A stretch of DNA of 17,083 bases from JANWKA01 sp035533815 (lineage in GTDB: Bacteria > Bacteroidota > Bacteroidia > Chitinophagales > Chitinophagaceae): NCBI GenBank assembly GCA_035533815.1, contig DATLTB010000095.1, positions 1 through 17,083 on the forward strand. Reading direction: 5' to 3'. This document shows positions 1-7,556 of the stretch, piece by piece. The notes under the pieces were generated by a model that worked only from the letters and a program-made list of their open reading frames with translations, ran no database searches and had not been told where the DNA came from. How positions within the stretch are numbered: position 1 is the first letter of the stretch; each line of letters opens with the position of its first letter. The position numbers and the translations under genes are program-made.

Positions 1-135
1 GAGGAGTATAATACTTCCCAATTATTGAGCTTCATCCAGGGAAATGGATAACCAGGAAGGAGGAAGGGTACCCGACGAGCAGCAGCATGTTTAACTTGCT
101 CCAGGATTTCGGTTGTTTTTATTGGATGGGTTTCT

Positions 136-1173
136 TTAATATTCCAGAATTACCTTCAGTGCTTTTTCCTTTTCTGCATGGCTGAAAATATCATAAGCCC
201 TTACAATATCATTTAATTTGAAATGATGGGTAATCAGCTTCTTCGGATCCAGCCGGTGTGACCGGACGGTTTTAAAGAGCATGGGGGTAGTGATGGTATC
301 TACCAGGCGGGTAGTGATCGAGATATTTTTTGACCATAAAGTTTCCATATGGAGGGTAACCGATTTACCATGAACTCCGATATTGGCAATATGGCCTCCA
401 GGGGCAACGATCAATTCACAGAGTTCAAAAGTTGCAGGGATACCCACCGCTTCAATGGCAGTATCCACTCCTTTCCCCTGGGTCAGGCTCATCACTTTAT
501 CCGCTGCATTCTCCAGACTGCTGTTAATGGTCTGGGTTGCTCCCAGTGATCTGGCCAGATTCAGCCTGTTATCATCGAGGTCAATCATGATTATTTCCGC
601 CGGGGTATAGAATTGGGAGGTCAGCAAAGTGGCAATACCCACCGGTCCTGCCCCCACGATCGCGATCGTGCTTCCGGGCATAACTTGTCCATTCAATACA
701 CCACATTCATATCCAGTCGGCAAAATATCACTCAGCATCACCAGGGCTTCTTCATCCGAATCCGGCGGGATGAGATATAAGCTATTGTCTGCAAAGGGGA
801 TCCGGACATATTCGGCCTGGGTGCCATCGATGAGATTTCCCAGGATCCATCCACCTTTTTCGCAATGGGAATACATTCCTTTTTTACAGTATTCGCATTT
901 CCCACACGAAGTAATGCAGGATATCAGCACATGGTCTCCTTTTTTGAAATTAGTAATGCCGGCTCCCAGCTCTTCAATCATCCCGACTCCTTCGTGTCCC
1001 AAGGTTCTACCATTTGTCACAGCAGGAAGATCACCTTTCAGAATATGCAGGTCGGTTCCGCAAATGGTGGTTTTCGTGATCTTCACAATGGCATCTCCCG
1101 GATCTTTTAACACAGGTTTGGGTTTTTCTTCCCAGGATTTCTGACCGGGACCATGGTAAACGAGTGCTTTCAT
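136..1173 (-). CDS. Zinc-dependent medium-chain alcohol dehydrogenase
   Basis: Predicted cytosolic NAD(P)-dependent oxidoreductase of the zinc medium-chain dehydrogenase family, interconverting an alcohol and its aldehyde or ketone. The GroES-like N-terminal half carries catalytic zinc ligands Cys38 (TICGTD), His60 and Glu61 (GHEGVG). A structural-zinc lobe follows with Cys90, Cys93, Cys96 and Cys104. The Rossmann nucleotide fold has GAGPVG at 174-179, and acidic residues in MIDLDDNR near 196-203 argue for NAD rather than NADP. At 345 residues the length is normal for the family. The start is supported by AAAAGGA five bases before the ATG. The protein closely resembles a broad-specificity bacterial alcohol dehydrogenase type (SDILPTGYECGVLNG region). 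The true substrate cannot be read from sequence. It stands alone, with no same-strand partner visible, and is divergent from meaB across a long gap. Confidence 0.93.
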   Translation of the reverse strand: MKALVYHGPGQKSWEEKPKPVLKDPGDAIVKITKTTICGTDLHILKGDLPAVTNGRTLGHEGVGMIEELGAGITNFKKGDHVLISCITSCGKCEYCKKGMYSHCEKGGWILGNLIDGTQAEYVRIPFADNSLYLIPPDSDEEALVMLSDILPTGYECGVLNGQVMPGSTIAIVGAGPVGIATLLTSQFYTPAEIIMIDLDDNRLNLARSLGATQTINSSLENAADKVMSLTQGKGVDTAIEAVGIPATFELCELIVAPGGHIANIGVHGKSVTLHMETLWSKNISITTRLVDTITTPMLFKTVRSHRLDPKKLITHHFKLNDIVRAYDIFSHAEKEKALKVILEY

Positions 1174-1632
1174 TTTATCCTTTTAATATCTTGAAAAATT
1201 CTTCTTCATCAAAGAGGTAAGTCAGCAGGGATATTGGGGACTTCCCAAAACCAGGTATTTCATCCCTGAATCCAATGATCAACTGATTGTATTTTGTTCA
1301 AGTGTGAATATGCTGGATCTCTCCATACCCATTTAGGACGGTTATTTCCAGCAGGATGATTTAAAAAAATGTGATCACTGGATGCGCGTACCTTCAGTCT
1401 CATTTTCAATAACCCCCATACCTGATTTTTTTCCGGTGAAATTTTCCCGGGTTATCCGGGTAAAAAGTGTTGGGGATTATTGTATTCATTGAATATTATC
1501 CATCGTTATGGATGAATACTGAAACCGGGTATTGCATTCAATGTTGATCCTTCTTCCTTAATGTCATTAAAGTTCAAATGATATGCCAGGATTGACAGAT
1601 TAAAGTATTCCTTGCCTTAAAAGGAGCGATTG
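1174..1632. other. Gene-free stretch between divergent genes
   Basis: No convincing coding region was found on either strand. The longest open frames lack start codons or are broken by stops. Two small inverted repeats are visible. At 1442-1465, CCCGG/CCGGG with a 5-nt loop is flanked by TTTT and AAAA. At 1498-1513, ATCCAT/ATGGAT has a CGTT loop. Base composition is more AT-rich than the neighbouring genes, as expected for a non-coding spacer carrying divergent promoters. No function is assigned. Confidence 0.5.
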
Positions 1633-1665
1633 ATTGAAAGGAGTCGGTAATTCAGTATATTTTTG
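1633..1665 (+). promoter_or_regulatory. Putative Bacteroidota-type promoter for meaB
   Basis: TATTTTTG at 1658-1665 fits the -7 element TAnnTTTG used by the primary sigma factor of Bacteroidota. ATTG at 1633-1636 lies 21 nt upstream, within the 19-21 nt spacing known for the TTTG -33 element (one mismatch). Transcription would start a few bases after 1665, giving a very short leader before the meaB ATG at 1685. The match is by eye only. Confidence 0.5.
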
Positions 1666-1684
1666 TTTTTCAACAGCATAAAGG

Positions 1685-2596
1685 ATGGAAAGCCGCAATC
1701 AGGATTTATGGCCGAAAGGGGATTTCGGGGAACTTTCCAGACAAATTACCCGGGTGGAAAATGGACTGGAGGGGTATCAATCCCTTTTACTGGATTTACC
1801 TCCATCATCCAAAACGGTCACCCTGGGGATCACCGGTCCACCGGGTGCAGGCAAAAGCACGCTTGTGGATGCCCTGCTGAGTGAAATGCTTTCATCGGGA
1901 CTACGGATAGCGGTCATTGCCGTTGACCCTTCCTCTCCGTTCAGCAGCGGGGCATTGCTTGGAGACCGCATCCGGATGAGCGGACATTTTAACCATCCAG
2001 ATGTGTATATCCGGTCTTTTTCCTCCCGGGGTTCGTTCGGAGGACTGAATCCCCGGATCATTGAGATAACAGACCTGATCCGGGCCTGGCAGTTCGATTA
2101 CCTGCTTATTGAAACGGTGGGGGTGGGTCAGAGTGAAGTGGAAATAGCAGGTCTAGCTGATACCACCATTGTGGTCATTGTTCCAGGAACAGGGGATGAC
2201 ATTCAAATGATGAAATCCGGGTTATTGGAAGTTGCGGATATATTTGCCTTGAACAAGGCAGATCGCCCCCATGCGGAAGAGATGATGGAACAACTTCAGG
2301 AAACAGCCCGGCAACACAGTACGCTGCACTGGCAGATCCCCGTGATAAAGACTGTGGCTACTGAAAACCTGGGTATTCGGGAATTATTGGACAGGATAAA
2401 GGCCCACAGGCTGTCTATCAGGGAAAATCAGGATCAACGGACCACCCTGATGGCGAAAAAGGCCTATGAACTGATCCGGTCCACCCGGATGCAGGATATC
2501 CAACCGGCTCACCTGAAATCGGACATTGCTTCCCTGATCAGTGCAGGGAGTTTTAATTTGTATCGTTTCGTTGCGGGGTTCAGGCAAAAGGAATAA
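1685..2596 (+). CDS. meaB: Methylmalonyl-CoA mutase-associated GTPase MeaB
   Basis: G3E-family P-loop GTPase that protects methylmalonyl-CoA mutase and gates delivery of its adenosylcobalamin cofactor, acting in the cytosol. Visible motifs, in order: an N-terminal helix (GELSRQITRVENG), Walker A GPPGAGKST at 51-59, the family signature DPSSPFSSGALLGDRIRM at 81-98, GSFGGL at 116-121 (switch III region), ETVGVGQSE at 143-151 and NKAD base recognition at 190-193. The 303-residue length is close to the family norm, so it looks intact. The ATG follows AAAGG with almost no spacing, so ribosome binding is weak by Shine-Dalgarno criteria, though a phylum-type promoter lies just upstream. No mutase subunit gene is adjacent, unlike many genomes where they are neighbours. 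The identification is firm. Confidence 0.96.
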   Translation: MESRNQDLWPKGDFGELSRQITRVENGLEGYQSLLLDLPPSSKTVTLGITGPPGAGKSTLVDALLSEMLSSGLRIAVIAVDPSSPFSSGALLGDRIRMSGHFNHPDVYIRSFSSRGSFGGLNPRIIEITDLIRAWQFDYLLIETVGVGQSEVEIAGLADTTIVVIVPGTGDDIQMMKSGLLEVADIFALNKADRPHAEEMMEQLQETARQHSTLHWQIPVIKTVATENLGIRELLDRIKAHRLSIRENQDQRTTLMAKKAYELIRSTRMQDIQPAHLKSDIASLISAGSFNLYRFVAGFRQKE

Positions 2597-2619
2597 GGAA
2601 TAAGGCGCTATATGGATGG

Positions 2620-2816
2620 ATGTATAACTTCTTACGTCAAACGCTCAGGGAAAGGGAGCAAGCATCATTTCTGCGGCAGCAGATCCCGTTTTTCCGCGAT
2701 GAGCGGGATGCATTTATGGGGAAGGGCAACCATTAAGGTGGAAGAAAGGAGATTATTTTTTCCGGAAGGGTCAGTTTTGCCGTACGGCGGCATTTATCCA
2801 CGGGATACTCTATTAA
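2620..2816 (+). pseudogene. Probable remnant of a Crp/Fnr-type regulator gene
   Basis: Two short frames join into something like the N-terminal part of a cyclic-nucleotide-binding-domain regulator. The first, starting at the ATG at 2620, reads MYNFLRQTLREREQ and continues to DERDAFMG before a stop at 2734-2736. In a shifted frame, 2721-2813 encodes EGQPLRWKKGDYFFRKGQ then FCRTAAFIHGILY, ending at TAA 2814. The pattern KKGDYFFRKGQ..C..AAFI..G.L matches the first beta strands of Crp/Fnr proteins as they appear in Bacteroidota. One indel near the G-rich stretch at 2715-2728 would merge the two frames. No helix-turn-helix region could be recognised before the amidase gene, so the 3' part seems lost. 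A competing 118-codon frame (2612-2968) spans the region but has no family resemblance. The call rests on motif memory and is moderate. Confidence 0.45.
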
Positions 2817-2980
2817 TCACCTGCATGGCTTTGGCAGACCTGGGGATGGCCTGGTCCATTGATAATCCAAATCCTGCTGGGGAATTCACAGGATATAAGA
2901 ATACCGGGAGATTCAGCGTTTGTGCATCAGGTTCAGGGGCCTGTCCTATTCAGCCGTTTAACCTGTAAATTTGCCGCTGA

Positions 2981-4741
2981 ATGTTTTCCCAGAAAAAAAT
3001 GTGGTTGATTGCCCCTCTCCTGCTGGCCATTTCGGCTGATGCCCAGATTGTGCAGCCCAATATATTTATCCGGATCACCCAACCCCGGAAAAACCTGGTG
3101 GATGTGATCGATTCCCGGCAATATATAGCTGGGAGTACCTGCAAAGCCTGTGTCCTGACCCTGAACGGGGAACTGGTCAAGGTTTATCCTACGGGAGCTT
3201 TCGCCATACAGCTGGATCTGTTGCCGGGAGATACCATGTTCAACCTGGAAGCCAGCCTGCCGCAGGGAGGTAAATTTGACCAGCGCCTGTATTATCATTT
3301 TGTCCCGCCACCTCCTGCGCAGGCGGATACAGTGCTGACGATCTCCTCCATTATAACCTATCCCCGGGGGAACCTGGAATTATCTCCGGGGGATATCATC
3401 CGGATCCGGGTTAAGGGACTTCCTGGATGCAATGCCCAGTGGCTGGACCACCAGCCGCTCTATGAATTGCCGCCTGACCAGGCGGGGGGCATCGGGGGTA
3501 TTTATCAGGGTGAATATACCGTAAGGAAGAACGATTCCGCCTTATTGGAGCATGCTGCCGTCACCCTGACGGACTCCAACGGGCAGCAGGTCTCCAGGCG
3601 CTGCCCCTACCGCCTTTCCCTGATTGCGGCAACGATGCCCCTGGTAGGCATGACTATTGGGCCATTTCCATACCTGGTGTATGGCCTTGGAAAGGACCGG
3701 CTCGGAGCAGCTAAAATGGGCTATCTGGACACAGCGGTCCTCCTGCATATCACCGGAATGGTCAATGATGAATATAAGGTGGAGTTATCTGCGGACCATA
3801 CGGCCTATATCCCGGCGGAAAATGTTCAACTTTTACCACCGGGCACCTTTGTTCCCCATGCTTTAACCGCTTCCTGGGACGTATATGGTCAAGGCAGGTT
3901 TGATTATGTGAAAGTCGGACTCGGTGAAAAATTGCCTTACAGCTCCGATGAACAACCGGATCCTTCCCGGATTATCGTCAATATATACGGGGCCAGTTCC
4001 AATACCAGCTGGATCACCCAGATGCTGAATGTCCGGGAGATCAAGTCGGTTTATTATGAACAGCCTGAATCGGATGTTTTCCGGATATACATTGAGCTGA
4101 AGCATCCCCTGTGCTGGGGATACCGGATCTACTATGAAGGGACTAGCCTGGTCATCCAGGTTAAGCATCCCCCTGAACCTGCCGTACTGAGCCACCTCCG
4201 GATCGCCATTGACCCGGGCCATGGGGGCTCCAATCTTGGGGCACTGAGCCCAACCGGAGTGTATGAAAAAGAACTTACCCTGGATGTGGCTTTCGACCTC
4301 AAAGCAGACCTGGAAAAAGCAGGTGCGGCAGTCTTCATGACCAGGACCAATGATATCACCCTGGATATGATCCCGCGGCTGCTGATGTTACAAAAGGATA
4401 ACCCCGACCTGATGGTGAGCATTCACATGAATGCCTCAGCAGACCCCATACATATCCGGGGGACCAGCACGTATTACCGTTATCCGGGATTCAGGCCGCT
4501 CAGTAAGGCCATATATGACCGGATGGTTCAGCTAGGGCTGCATGGGTTCGGCAATATCGGCAGTTTTAATTTTGCCCTGAATGGGCCTACGGATTATCCC
4601 AATGCCCTGGTAGAAGCCTTATTTATCACCAATCCCGGGGATGAAATGAAGATCCTGGATCCTGCTTTCAGGCAGAAAGTGGCTGCGGCGATCATGGCGG
4701 GCATTCAGGATTACCTGGCACTATCCCAACCAGTTCCATGA
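2981..4741 (+). CDS. Secreted N-acetylmuramoyl-L-alanine amidase (Amidase_3)
   Basis: Predicted zinc amidase that cleaves the bond between N-acetylmuramic acid and the stem peptide of peptidoglycan, acting outside the cytoplasm. The N-terminus has basic QKK, a hydrophobic stretch (WLIAPLLLAI) and an Ala-x-Ala site near residues 18-22, so export by Sec is likely. The catalytic domain fills about 405-580: DPGHGG with zinc ligand His414, Glu429 (YEKEL), His482 (SIHMNA) and catalytic Glu545 (VEALFITNPGDE). A roughly 380-residue N-terminal region comes first. Around 245-287 (GYLDTAVLLHITG, YKVELS, AYIPAENV) it looks like an SH3-type fold, and 325-397 resembles an AMIN-like beta domain. At 586 residues it is longer than simple amidases. 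A second ATG at 2999 is possible, but the first gives a better signal peptide. It is the first gene of a likely operon with the DUF1800 and DUF1501 genes. Confidence 0.9.
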   Translation: MFSQKKMWLIAPLLLAISADAQIVQPNIFIRITQPRKNLVDVIDSRQYIAGSTCKACVLTLNGELVKVYPTGAFAIQLDLLPGDTMFNLEASLPQGGKFDQRLYYHFVPPPPAQADTVLTISSIITYPRGNLELSPGDIIRIRVKGLPGCNAQWLDHQPLYELPPDQAGGIGGIYQGEYTVRKNDSALLEHAAVTLTDSNGQQVSRRCPYRLSLIAATMPLVGMTIGPFPYLVYGLGKDRLGAAKMGYLDTAVLLHITGMVNDEYKVELSADHTAYIPAENVQLLPPGTFVPHALTASWDVYGQGRFDYVKVGLGEKLPYSSDEQPDPSRIIVNIYGASSNTSWITQMLNVREIKSVYYEQPESDVFRIYIELKHPLCWGYRIYYEGTSLVIQVKHPPEPAVLSHLRIAIDPGHGGSNLGALSPTGVYEKELTLDVAFDLKADLEKAGAAVFMTRTNDITLDMIPRLLMLQKDNPDLMVSIHMNASADPIHIRGTSTYYRYPGFRPLSKAIYDRMVQLGLHGFGNIGSFNFALNGPTDYPNALVEALFITNPGDEMKILDPAFRQKVAAAIMAGIQDYLALSQPVP

Positions 4742-4747
4742 AGCCTT

Positions 4748-4762
4748 CCTCCAAAAAGGAGG
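4748..4762 (+). promoter_or_regulatory. Ribosome-binding-like AGGAGG inside a small hairpin
   Basis: CCTCC (4748-4752) can pair with GGAGG (4758-4762) across an AAAAA loop. The GGAGG is the only strong Shine-Dalgarno-like sequence ahead of the DUF1800 gene, yet it lies 20 nt before TTG 4783 and 47 nt before ATG 4810, too far for usual initiation. It may be a masked ribosome site, a weak attenuator after the amidase stop codon, or chance. Confidence 0.35.
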
Positions 4763-4809
4763 TTTAAACTTTCATTCCATATTTGAGTCTATGGAGAAAA
4801 CAAGCTAAG

Positions 4810-6255
4810 ATGGCGGTAGTCACCGATCCAGTAAAAATCCAGCATCTGTATTGGCGGGCGAGGCTCGGCTTCACTCCGGATGACCTGCACCGGGATACCC
4901 ATAAGCACCTGAATAAACTCATTTCCAGAACCCTTCGGGGCGGGGAAAATAGTCCGGCCCGCATCCAGGTTCCTGAAGCGGATATGTTAGCCGGCATACT
5001 TCCCCTTCAGTGGCGGACTATGTCCAAAGCGGACCGGATTAAGATTTTTAAGAAAAGCGAACTGGGGATCCGGCACCTCAACCTGGCCTGGTTGCAGGAA
5101 ATGACCACAACAGATCATCCGCTGCTGGAGAAAATGTCTTTGTTCTGGCATGGACATTTTGCCTGCCGGGAGGGGAATGTGATACATAACCAGATTCTCC
5201 TGCAGGGGATCCGGGAAAATGCACTGGGAAATTTCGGGGATCTGCTGTTTGGGGTATCCAAAAGTGCAGCCATGCTGCAGTTCCTCAATAACCAGCAGAA
5301 CCGCAAGCAGCATCCCAATGAGAACTTTGCCAGGGAGGTCATGGAGCTGTTCACGATGGGTTTAGGAAATTACACGGAAGAAGATGTCCGGGAAGGGGCA
5401 AGGGCTTTTACTGGCTGGGGCTTTGATTATACCGGACAGTTTATATTCAGGCCAGGCCTTCATGATAACGGGGTCAAGGTATTTTTAGGTAAAAAGGGAA
5501 ATTTCAATGGGGATGATGCCCTGAATATCATCCTGGAAAACAAAGCCACCAGCTATCATATCACCCGGAAAATTTACCGGTTCTTTGTCAATGACACCCC
5601 GGATGATCATATCGTGAAACTCCTTGCAGATAAATTCTATCAAAGCCATTATGATATCCGGTCCCTGATGGAGGAAATATTCAGGGCGGACTGGTTCTAT
5701 GAGGATAAAAATGTAGGGACCATCATCAAATCACCTGTTGAGCTCATGGCAGGCATGCTCCGGACCGTTCCGGCTGATTTCAAGCGGGAAGAAGTGTTGC
5801 TTTTGTTCCAGCGGATCCTGGGCCAGGTTCTTTTTTACCCTCCCAATGTGGGAGGATGGCCAGGCGGAAGGAACTGGATTGACAGCTCTTCCCTCATGTT
5901 CCGGATGCGACTTCCGCAAATCATCTATTATTCCCGGGAATTTAATGTGCGACCCAAAGACATGCCTGATGAAATGACAGATGACCAGATGACCATGCAG
6001 GCTAACGATAACCTGATGAAAAAGCTGGCTCAAAAAGTGAATGCTGAAACGAATTGGGTTGGGTATATCCGCGCATTCAGCGGTCAGGGCCGCCCTGAAC
6101 TTCCCGGACTTATAGCCGACACCCTGATTGTCAATTCCCCGGAAAACGTGAATAAACATATCCTGGATCATTTTTCGGACCAGTCCTCCAGGGAGAATTA
6201 TATCAAGACCCTGTCCATAAACCTGATGAGCACCCCTGAATACCAGTTATGTTGA
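4810..6255 (+). CDS. DUF1800 family protein
   Basis: Member of the DUF1800 family, whose biochemical role is not settled. Family landmarks numbered from ATG 4810: HLYWRARLGF near 12-21, LFWHGHF around 111-117, PNENFAREVMELFTMG at 169-184, TEEDVREGARAFTGW at 189-203, HDNG around 218-221, and PNVGGWPGGRNWI at 345-357 near the C-terminal domain. It ends in the family-typical LMSTPEYQLC. The open frame extends to TTG 4783. ATG 4810 was chosen because the HLYWRA motif usually sits close to the N-terminus. No signal peptide or membrane segment is visible from either start. The gene lies just after the amidase and 56 nt before the DUF1501 gene, the usual partner of this family, so the two products probably work together. 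Length (481 residues) is normal. Confidence 0.9.
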   Translation: MAVVTDPVKIQHLYWRARLGFTPDDLHRDTHKHLNKLISRTLRGGENSPARIQVPEADMLAGILPLQWRTMSKADRIKIFKKSELGIRHLNLAWLQEMTTTDHPLLEKMSLFWHGHFACREGNVIHNQILLQGIRENALGNFGDLLFGVSKSAAMLQFLNNQQNRKQHPNENFAREVMELFTMGLGNYTEEDVREGARAFTGWGFDYTGQFIFRPGLHDNGVKVFLGKKGNFNGDDALNIILENKATSYHITRKIYRFFVNDTPDDHIVKLLADKFYQSHYDIRSLMEEIFRADWFYEDKNVGTIIKSPVELMAGMLRTVPADFKREEVLLLFQRILGQVLFYPPNVGGWPGGRNWIDSSSLMFRMRLPQIIYYSREFNVRPKDMPDEMTDDQMTMQANDNLMKKLAQKVNAETNWVGYIRAFSGQGRPELPGLIADTLIVNSPENVNKHILDHFSDQSSRENYIKTLSINLMSTPEYQLC

Positions 6256-6297
6256 AAAAGGGGAATCCCAATAGTATACATTGATCAATAACCTAGG

Positions 6298-6305
6298 AAG
6301 GAGGT
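6298..6305 (+). promoter_or_regulatory. Strong Shine-Dalgarno site of the DUF1501 gene
   Basis: AAGGAGGT ends six bases before the ATG at 6312, the best-placed ribosome-binding sequence in the window. It fixes the DUF1501 start and stands out where most genes have weak sites, suggesting strong or independent translation of this gene within the operon. Confidence 0.8.
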
Positions 6306-6311
6306 AAAATT

Positions 6312-7511
6312 ATGGTAATCATCCACAGAAGGAAATTCCTGCAATTGGGCTCCCTGGCATCGGCTTCCGTCCTGGTTCCCCGTTTCCTGAAAGGGTTTGA
6401 ACGGCAGCTTTTGCCGGAACGGGAAAAAAGCCTGGTAGTGATCCAGCTTTCAGGAGGCAATGATGGGCTCAATACGGTAATCCCTTACCGCAATGATATT
6501 TATTATTCCAACCGGCCCCAGCTGGGCATATCTCCCCGGAACGTGCTGCCCCTGACGGATGAACTGGGACTTCATCCTGCGCTGACGGGGATGAAATCCC
6601 TGTATGATAAGGGAGAGCTGGGCATATTGAATGCCGTGGGGTATCCCAATCCCGACCGGTCCCATTTCAGGTCCATGGATATCTGGCAGACAGGCAGCGA
6701 GGCCAATGAAATCCTCACGACAGGCTGGATTGGCAGGTACCTGGATGCCCAATGTCCCGGATGTGCGAAACCCACCCTGGCCCTGGAAATGGATGATACC
6801 CTTAGCCATGCCCTAAAAGGAGATACCATGACAGGGATTGCCGTGAAGAATCCCCACAGGCTGTATGCCACCAGCAATGACCCGTATTTCCGGATCATGA
6901 TGAAAGATCACCCGGTGGATGACGACCATATCCAGGTGGACTACCTGTATAAGACTATGGCCGAGACCATGTCTTCAGCGGATTATCTTTACCAGCAATC
7001 CAACCTGTACAAATCCTCCGAAACCTATCCCGGTTCCCCCCTGGGCAAGGACCTCCAGACGATTGCCGAGCTGATCATTTCGGGTACCAATTCCCGGGTA
7101 TATTATGTCTCCCTGGGTAGCTTTGACACGCATGTCAACCAGCAGCCGCAGCAGCAGCGGTTGTTTGCCGAACTCAGCGACGCCATGACTGTTTTCGTCA
7201 GCGACCTGAAAAAGAACCAATGCTTTGATAAGGTGATGGTAATGACTTTCTCAGAATTCGGGCGCCGGGTAAGCCAGAATGCCAGTGCAGGTACCGACCA
7301 TGGGACGGCAAACTGCATGTTCCTGGTGTCCGGCGGGTTGAAAAAGCAGGGGATACTGAATGCCGCCCCCGATCTGGCTAACCTGGAGGAGGGGGACCTC
7401 CGGTACCAGGTGGATTTCAAGGACGTATATGCCACCATGCTCCGTAAATGGCTGGATACGGATGATCTGAAAATATTAGGCAAACCTCATGAATATCTCC
7501 GGTATATCTGA
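6312..7511 (+). CDS. DUF1501 family protein with twin-arginine signal
   Basis: Member of the DUF1501 family, related in fold to alkaline phosphatase/sulfatase-like enzymes but without an agreed reaction. The N-terminus HRRKFLQLGSLASASVLV is a good twin-arginine signal (Arg6-Arg7, FLQ, then a hydrophobic segment), so export of a folded protein is predicted. Conserved-looking blocks: VVIQLSGGNDGLNTVIPY at 42-59, NPDRSHFRSMDIWQTG around 113-128, FDTH at 271-274, MTFSEFGRR at 311-319 and AGTDHGTAN at 326-334. The Asp and His residues in these blocks are the likely metal-binding set. Length (399 residues) is normal, and the start is fixed by a strong ribosome site. It closes the amidase-DUF1800-DUF1501 unit and is followed by two hairpins. 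Family identity is firm; the function is open. Confidence 0.92.
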   Translation: MVIIHRRKFLQLGSLASASVLVPRFLKGFERQLLPEREKSLVVIQLSGGNDGLNTVIPYRNDIYYSNRPQLGISPRNVLPLTDELGLHPALTGMKSLYDKGELGILNAVGYPNPDRSHFRSMDIWQTGSEANEILTTGWIGRYLDAQCPGCAKPTLALEMDDTLSHALKGDTMTGIAVKNPHRLYATSNDPYFRIMMKDHPVDDDHIQVDYLYKTMAETMSSADYLYQQSNLYKSSETYPGSPLGKDLQTIAELIISGTNSRVYYVSLGSFDTHVNQQPQQQRLFAELSDAMTVFVSDLKKNQCFDKVMVMTFSEFGRRVSQNASAGTDHGTANCMFLVSGGLKKQGILNAAPDLANLEEGDLRYQVDFKDVYATMLRKWLDTDDLKILGKPHEYLRYI

Positions 7512-7527
7512 ACACCCGGATATACCG
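7500..7527 (+). repeat. Perfect 9-bp inverted repeat over the DUF1501 stop
   Basis: CGGTATATC (7500-7508) and GATATACCG (7519-7527) are exact reverse complements separated by ten bases containing the stop codon. In mRNA this would form a hairpin covering the last codons of the DUF1501 gene, directly abutting the terminator hairpin that follows. It may protect the 3' end or help termination. Confidence 0.6.
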
Positions 7528-7556
7528 TAAAGGCCCCCGTCAGGGGGCGCCTTTAC
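7527..7556 (+). terminator. Probable terminator hairpin after DUF1501 gene
   Basis: GTAAAGGC (7527-7534) pairs with GCCTTTAC (7549-7556). Inside, CCCC pairs with GGGG around a GTCAG loop, with one bulged C. The stem is long and GC-rich and begins 15 nt after the stop codon. No T-run follows, so it is not a textbook intrinsic terminator, but position and stability favour a transcript end for the amidase-DUF1800-DUF1501 unit. Confidence 0.6.

Noticed and set aside
1207..1333. Plus-strand frame without start (reads ...EVSQQGYWGLPKTRYFIPES)
   Set aside because: No start codon, bounded by stops, and no resemblance to a known protein. Considered as a gene remnant but unsupported.
2612..2968. 118-codon plus-strand frame between meaB and the amidase
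   Set aside because: Rich in Cys, Ser and Arg, no ribosome site and no family likeness. Other frames in the same stretch look like a decayed Crp/Fnr gene.
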